A stretch of 64,000 nt of DNA from NCBI RefSeq assembly GCF_902506195.1, contig NZ_LR732817.1, positions 513,147 to 577,146 on the forward strand. The letters are read 5' to 3'. The notes beneath the pieces are model-generated. The model searched no databases. It was not told the origin of the DNA and saw only the letters and a program-made list of their open reading frames with translations. The DNA comes from Citricoccus sp. K5 (GTDB lineage Bacteria; Actinomycetota; Actinomycetes; Actinomycetales; Micrococcaceae). Each line of letters opens with the position of its first letter. Positions within the stretch are counted from its first letter, which is position 1. Below, piece after piece: positions 60,075 through 64,000 of the stretch. A program made the position numbers and the translations under genes.

Positions 60075-61192
60075 TGAGTATCGCCGCCGATTCCACCGTC
60101 AACCCCGCCCTCCGCGTCGCCGTCATCGGCGCCGGCTACTGGGGCCCCAACCTGGCCCGGAACTTCGCCATGAGCTCCGACTGGGAGCTCGTCGCCATCT
60201 GTGACATGGACCGCGAGCGGGCCGAGGAGCTGGCCCGGAAGACCGGCGAGCCGGCCGTGGTCACCTCCGTGGACGAGCTGTTCGCCGAGCACGAGGTGGA
60301 CGCCGTGGCCATCGCGACGCCGGCCCGCACCCACTTCGGCATCGCCATGCAGGCGATCGCGGCCGGCAAGCACGTGGTGGTGGAGAAGCCCCTGGCGGAC
60401 ACCACCGAGCGTGGCCGCGAGATGGTGGAGGCCGCCCGTGCCGCCGGAACCGTCCTGATGGCCGACCACACCTACTGCTACACCCCGGCCGTGCTCAAGA
60501 TCCGTGAGCTCATCGCCTCCGGCGAGCTGGGTGAGATCCTCTACGTGGACTCGGTCCGCATCAACCTGGGCCTGGTCCAGCCGGACGTGGACGTCTTCTG
60601 GGACCTGGCCCCGCATGACCTCTCCATCCTGGACTTCATCCTCCCGGGCGGCCTGGAACCGGTGTCCGTCTCCGCCCAGGGGGCTGACCCGCTGCGCTCC
60701 GGGAAGTCCTGCGTGGGCTACCTGTCCCTGCCGCTGGCCAACGGCGCCCTGGCCCACGTCCACGTCAATTGGCTGTCCCCGACCAAGATCCGGCAGATGG
60801 TGATCGGCGGCAGCAAGAAGACCCTGGTCTGGGACGACCTGAACCCGCAGCAGCGGCTGAGCGTCTTCGACCGGGGCGTGGACCTGGGCCGCCAGGAGCA
60901 GGTCTTCGGGGACACGGCCTCCCGCAAGGGCGCCGCCATCTCCTACCGCCTGGGGGACACCTGGTCCCCGGCGCTGTCCGAGTTCGAGCCCCTGGGCCTG
61001 ATGGTCACCTCCTTCGCCGAGGCCATCCGCAAGGACCAGCCGGCGCCCACTGACGGCAGTTCCGCGCTGCGGGTGCTCTCCGTACTGGAGGCCGCCAGCG
61101 CCTCCCTGGCCGCCGGCGGGGCGAAGGCCCTGCTGGGCGGGGGCATCTCCTCTGATGCCGCCAAGAACACAACGATGGAGTCTGCACTGTGA
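60074..61192 (+). CDS. Gfo/Idh/MocA family sugar dehydrogenase (WlbA/WbpB-like)
   Basis: 372 residues. Rossmann N-terminus VAVIGAGYWGPNLARNF, then AIATPARTHF, the EKP motif VVVEKPLADT, and the substrate-side ADHTYCYTPAVLKIREL followed by FWDLAPHDLSILDF containing the Asp-x3-His-like catalytic pair. Sequence style matches WlbA/WbpB, which oxidise C3 of UDP-GlcNAc(A) with NAD+ to make 3-amino sugars. A downstream DegT aminotransferase and acyltransferase fit that pathway. Start overlaps the previous stop by one base; its stop overlaps the next GTG by 4 bp. Confidence 0.9.
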   Translation: MSIAADSTVNPALRVAVIGAGYWGPNLARNFAMSSDWELVAICDMDRERAEELARKTGEPAVVTSVDELFAEHEVDAVAIATPARTHFGIAMQAIAAGKHVVVEKPLADTTERGREMVEAARAAGTVLMADHTYCYTPAVLKIRELIASGELGEILYVDSVRINLGLVQPDVDVFWDLAPHDLSILDFILPGGLEPVSVSAQGADPLRSGKSCVGYLSLPLANGALAHVHVNWLSPTKIRQMVIGGSKKTLVWDDLNPQQRLSVFDRGVDLGRQEQVFGDTASRKGAAISYRLGDTWSPALSEFEPLGLMVTSFAEAIRKDQPAPTDGSSALRVLSVLEAASASLAAGGAKALLGGGISSDAAKNTTMESAL

Positions 61193-62241
61193 AAACTGTC
61201 CAATCCACTGACAGGAGCATCCTTGACGGTGCCCGGATTGTCGTCACCGGCGGAGCCGGCTTCATCGGAAGCCACCTCGTGGATGCGCTTCTGAGAGACC
61301 GGAGTCCGGCCGCCGTCACGGTGGTCGACAATCTCGCCAACGGGTCCAAGGACAACGTGCAGCACTGGCATGGCGATGACAGATTCGCGCTGCAGGTTGC
61401 CGATGTCCGGGACAGAGAGGCGATGGAAGCCGTCTGTACTGGTGCCGACGTCATCTTCCACCTTGCCTGCCTGGGCGTCCGGCACAGTCTCCATTCCCCT
61501 GAGGAGAACCATGCAGTCAATGCCGAGGGGTCCCTGACGGTCGGCTTGGCGGCCCGCGACGCCGGGGTTCGACTCCTCGTTCACGTCAGCAGCAGTGAGG
61601 TTTTCGGCACAGCCCAGTACGCGCCCATGGATGAGCGCCATCCGACCTGGCCGGAAACCGTCTACGGGGCAGGCAAACTCGCCGGTGAGGCGAATTCCCG
61701 GGCCATGTACCGGACATACGGCGTGCCGACCATTGTGGCCCGCCCCTTCAACACCTATGGGCCACGGAGCCACCACGAGGGTGACAGTGGCGAGATCATC
61801 CCACGCACGATCGTCCGGCTCCTGGGAGGAACAGCTCCGGTGCTGTTCGGCAACGGGGAGCAGACCCGGGATTTCATGCATGTCCTCGATACCGCAGCTG
61901 GACTGATGGCCCTGGCCGAGTGCGGAAGGGCGGTGGGCGAGACTGTCAACCTCGGCACGGGGCAGGAGGTCAGCATGCGATCCCTGTGCGAGCTCATCTC
62001 GGAGGCGGTGGGACGCTCCGACCTCGTGCCCGAGGTGTTGCCGGATCGCCCTGGTGATGTTCGGCGGCTCATCGTGGACAACCGACGAATGACCGAGTTG
62101 ACCGGGTGGCGCCCCACCCAGGACTTCACGGCTGGCATCAGCGACCTGGTCGAGTGGTTCCGCACCTGCGGCAAGAGTCCGGACGAACTGCTGGACCAGG
62201 TCTCAGCGATGAACTGGTCCGGGGAGTCGGTGCCGACGTGA
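61189..62241 (+). CDS. NAD-dependent epimerase/dehydratase (extended SDR)
   Basis: 350 residues. NAD loop VVTGGAGFIGSHLVDALL, catalytic Ser/Thr in HVSSSEVFG, Tyr-x3-Lys as YGAGKLAGE, and ARPFNTYGPRS are typical of UDP-sugar 4-epimerases or 4,6-dehydratases of the extended SDR class. In this operon it could supply the 4-epimer or the 4-keto substrate for the aminotransferase. Codon use is less GC-biased than in the flanking genes (more CTT, AGA, ATT), suggesting a separate origin or exchange. It overlaps both neighbours by 4 bp (GTGA), so it is fully integrated into the operon. Confidence 0.9.
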   Translation: MKTVQSTDRSILDGARIVVTGGAGFIGSHLVDALLRDRSPAAVTVVDNLANGSKDNVQHWHGDDRFALQVADVRDREAMEAVCTGADVIFHLACLGVRHSLHSPEENHAVNAEGSLTVGLAARDAGVRLLVHVSSSEVFGTAQYAPMDERHPTWPETVYGAGKLAGEANSRAMYRTYGVPTIVARPFNTYGPRSHHEGDSGEIIPRTIVRLLGGTAPVLFGNGEQTRDFMHVLDTAAGLMALAECGRAVGETVNLGTGQEVSMRSLCELISEAVGRSDLVPEVLPDRPGDVRRLIVDNRRMTELTGWRPTQDFTAGISDLVEWFRTCGKSPDELLDQVSAMNWSGESVPT

Positions 62242-63422
62242 GCAACCGGATTGATGTCATGAAGCCCTGGCTGGGCCCGGAGGAGACCGAAGCCGTCTCC
62301 CGGGTCATCGCCTCGGGCTGGGTCGCCCAGGGGCCCCGGACCGTCGAGTTCGAACGGGCCTTCAGTACGGCCCACGGGGTGTCCCACGGCGTGGCCACCT
62401 CCTCCTGCACCACCGCCCTGCACCTGGCCCTGCTCGTGGCGGGGGTGCAGCCCGGCGACGATGTCATCGTCCCCTCCTTCTCCTTCATCGCCACGGCCAA
62501 CGCGGTGACCTATGTGGGAGCCCGTCCGGTGTTCGCGGACGTGGACCTGCTGACCGGCAACGTGACCGCCGAGACCCTGGACGCCGTGCTGACCCCCCGG
62601 ACCACGGCGGTGATCGCCGTGGACCAGGGCGGCGTCCCCGTGGACCTGGACCCGATCCGGACCCTGTGCGACCGGCATTCCCTGGCCCTGGTCGAGGACG
62701 CCGCCTGCGGCGCGGGCTCCACCTACCGCGGATACCCGGTGGGTGTGGGAGCCGATGTGACCGCGTGGTCCTTCCATCCGCGCAAGCTGCTCACCACCGG
62801 TGAGGGTGGCATGCTCACCACGGACAACCCCGAGTGGGCCGCCCGCGCCCGGCGGCTGCGGGAGCACTCCATGGACGTGTCCGCGGCCGAGCGGCACACC
62901 TCCGTGCTGCCCGTCCAGGAGGGCTACCCCGAAGTGGGGTTCAACTTCCGGATGACGGACCTGCAGGCGGCCATGGGCCTGGTCCAGCTGGGCAAGCTCC
63001 CGGAGATGGTCCGCCGGCGCCGTGCCCTGGCAGAGGACTACCGGGCCGTGCTGTCCACCCTGGCCGGGCTGCGCTACGTCACGGACCCGGAGTACGGCAC
63101 CTCCAATTTCCAGTCCTTCTGGATCGAGGTCCTGCCCGACTTCCCGCTGAATCGCGAGGAACTGCTCGAGTGGCTGGCGGCGGACGGGATCTCCGCCCGG
63201 AGGGGGATCATGGCGGCCCACCGCCAGGGCGCCTATGCCGGACACTCGGGCCTGGTCAGCCCCCTGCCCATGACCGAGAGGCTCGCGGACAACACGCTGA
63301 TCCTGCCGGTGTTCCACTCCATGACCGATGACGAGCACCGCCGCGTGACCTCGAGCCTCAGGGCCGCTGCGGAATCACCGCGCAACACCCGCCACCGCTC
63401 CACCAGCACGGGGAGCCGATAG
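62238..63422 (+). CDS. DegT/DnrJ/EryC1-type PLP-dependent sugar aminotransferase
   Basis: 394 residues. It transfers an amino group to a keto-sugar nucleotide. PLP-binding Lys is in WSFHPRKLLTTGEGGML, with GVATSSCTTALHLALL, DVIVPSFSFIATANAV, VEDAACGAGSTYRG and GFNFRMTDLQAAMGL as further family motifs. Start GTG overlaps the epimerase stop by 4 bp. Together with the upstream dehydrogenase and downstream acyltransferase it should make an N-acylated amino sugar for the polysaccharide. The last ~20 residues are a basic Ser/Thr/Arg tail. Confidence 0.93.
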   Translation: MSNRIDVMKPWLGPEETEAVSRVIASGWVAQGPRTVEFERAFSTAHGVSHGVATSSCTTALHLALLVAGVQPGDDVIVPSFSFIATANAVTYVGARPVFADVDLLTGNVTAETLDAVLTPRTTAVIAVDQGGVPVDLDPIRTLCDRHSLALVEDAACGAGSTYRGYPVGVGADVTAWSFHPRKLLTTGEGGMLTTDNPEWAARARRLREHSMDVSAAERHTSVLPVQEGYPEVGFNFRMTDLQAAMGLVQLGKLPEMVRRRRALAEDYRAVLSTLAGLRYVTDPEYGTSNFQSFWIEVLPDFPLNREELLEWLAADGISARRGIMAAHRQGAYAGHSGLVSPLPMTERLADNTLILPVFHSMTDDEHRRVTSSLRAAAESPRNTRHRSTSTGSR

Positions 63423-63424
63423 CC

Positions 63425-64000
63425 ATGACACGCATCCTGCTGGTGGCCGCCAGTGGCCTGGCGCGCGAGACTCTGGCGTCCATCCGGTCCTCGGGCCGGG
63501 ACACGGTGGTGGGCTTCCTCGATGACGACGAGGCGCTGCACGGCACCGTGCTGGACGGTGTCCCCGTGCTCGGGGGCCTGGACGAAGCGGCCGGAGGCCG
63601 GGAGAAGTTGCTGCTGTGCGCCGGCCAGGGCCACAGTCGTGCGGCCATCGAGGCCCGGTTGGCAGGGCTGGGCGTGGAGGTGGGGCGCTATGCCACCCAT
63701 GTGCACCCCTCGGTGGTGATCGGCGGTGGCAGCCGGATCGGAGCGGGGTCCATCCTCCTGGCCGGCTGCGTGCTGACCAGTGATGTCACCCTGGGCCGCC
63801 ACACGGTGCTGATGCCGCGCACCGTGCTCACGCACGATGACGTCCTCGGCAACCACGTCAGCTGTGCGGCCGGCACCACGCTGGCCGGCCGGGTGCACGT
63901 GGGCTCCCGCGCCTATATCGGCATGCAGGCCTCCGTCCGGCAGGACGTCCGGGTGGGGGAGGACGCCGTCATCGGGATGGGGGCCGTGGTGCTGCAGGAC
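63425..64000 (+). CDS. NeuD/PglD-like sugar O/N-acyltransferase, 3'-truncated by window
   Basis: 192 residues visible, still in frame at the right edge. The N-terminal PglD-like Rossmann domain (TRILLVAASGLARETLASI, then VVGFLDDDEALHG) is followed by left-handed beta-helix hexapeptide repeats (HPSVVIGGGSRIGAGSILLAG, NHVSCAAGTTLAGRVHVG, AVIGMGAVVLQD) with the candidate catalytic His in LTHDDVLGNHV. It would acetylate the amino sugar made by the preceding aminotransferase. Starts 2 bp after the previous stop. Confidence 0.88.
   Translation, partial: MTRILLVAASGLARETLASIRSSGRDTVVGFLDDDEALHGTVLDGVPVLGGLDEAAGGREKLLLCAGQGHSRAAIEARLAGLGVEVGRYATHVHPSVVIGGGSRIGAGSILLAGCVLTSDVTLGRHTVLMPRTVLTHDDVLGNHVSCAAGTTLAGRVHVGSRAYIGMQASVRQDVRVGEDAVIGMGAVVLQD

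Noticed and set aside
1-64000. CRISPR arrays, insertion sequences, integrases, rRNA
   Set aside because: No regularly spaced repeats, transposase or integrase motifs, or rRNA-like sequence were seen on reading.

Overview
This 64 kb window is one contiguous piece of a high-GC Gram-positive chromosome. The gene content points to the family Micrococcaceae (Micrococcus/Citricoccus/Arthrobacter relatives): a DUF5719 gene behind a giant glycosyltransferase, a DUF3499 gene, a resuscitation-promoting factor beside rsmA-ispE-ABC-F, a MoxR/DUF58/transglutaminase cassette, and many genes whose -10 box lies 6-8 nt before the start codon (leaderless mRNAs). Genus and species cannot be fixed from the sequence alone.

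Layout. 1-9.5 kb: envelope glycosyltransferase (5'-truncated), DUF5719, a degenerate metallopeptidase, DUF3499, ahcY, RDD and SpoIIM membrane proteins, an SH3-type lipoprotein. 9.6-17.8 kb: DUF1461 membrane protein, long-chain acyl-CoA ligase, protein O-mannosyltransferase, then two CNNM/CorC genes behind a structured leader that carries a small ORF. 17.8-22.7 kb: metal and ion homeostasis: CDF transporter with an ArsR/SmtB zinc-type sensor, TrkA/TrkH potassium uptake, and a Zur-box-controlled CobW-like gene with a zinc-free L36. 22.7-32.5 kb: rsmI, VOC protein, gabD, a transglutaminase-DUF58-MoxR operon, rplY, pth and a low-molecular-weight phosphatase. 32.5-36.8 kb: a low-GC island with two overlapping genes of unknown function (224 and 958 residues), the best candidate for an undescribed system, possibly defence-related. 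36.8-42.9 kb: tatD, rpf, rsmA, ispE, ABC-F. 42.9-52.3 kb: an accessory catabolic region on the minus strand: five-gene peptide-type ABC importer, IclR regulator, SDR oxidoreductase, and a UGSC-family protein (Cys form) with its partner. 52.4 kb: tRNA-Gln(UUG). 52.7-58.1 kb: two tandem giant LuxR-family regulators. 58.4 kb to the right edge: an exopolysaccharide/amino-sugar operon (priming sugar transferase, Gfo/Idh dehydrogenase, epimerase/dehydratase, DegT aminotransferase, NeuD-like acyltransferase), truncated by the window.

How the genes work together. Three regulatory circuits are readable in the DNA. (1) A palindrome matching the Zur box lies just upstream of the -10 of the CobW/L36 pair, so zinc starvation should induce it. 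(2) Two copies of the same palindrome, TTCCA-N5-TGGAA with a GCG centre, occur only before the ABC importer operon and before the UGSC operon, tying both to the IclR gene between them. (3) GTTATC repeats spaced 11 bp apart precede rpf, resembling an MtrA-type site. Convergent gene ends carry long hairpins, notably a perfect 22-bp inverted repeat at 25.7 kb. No insertion sequence, integrase, CRISPR array or rRNA was found.
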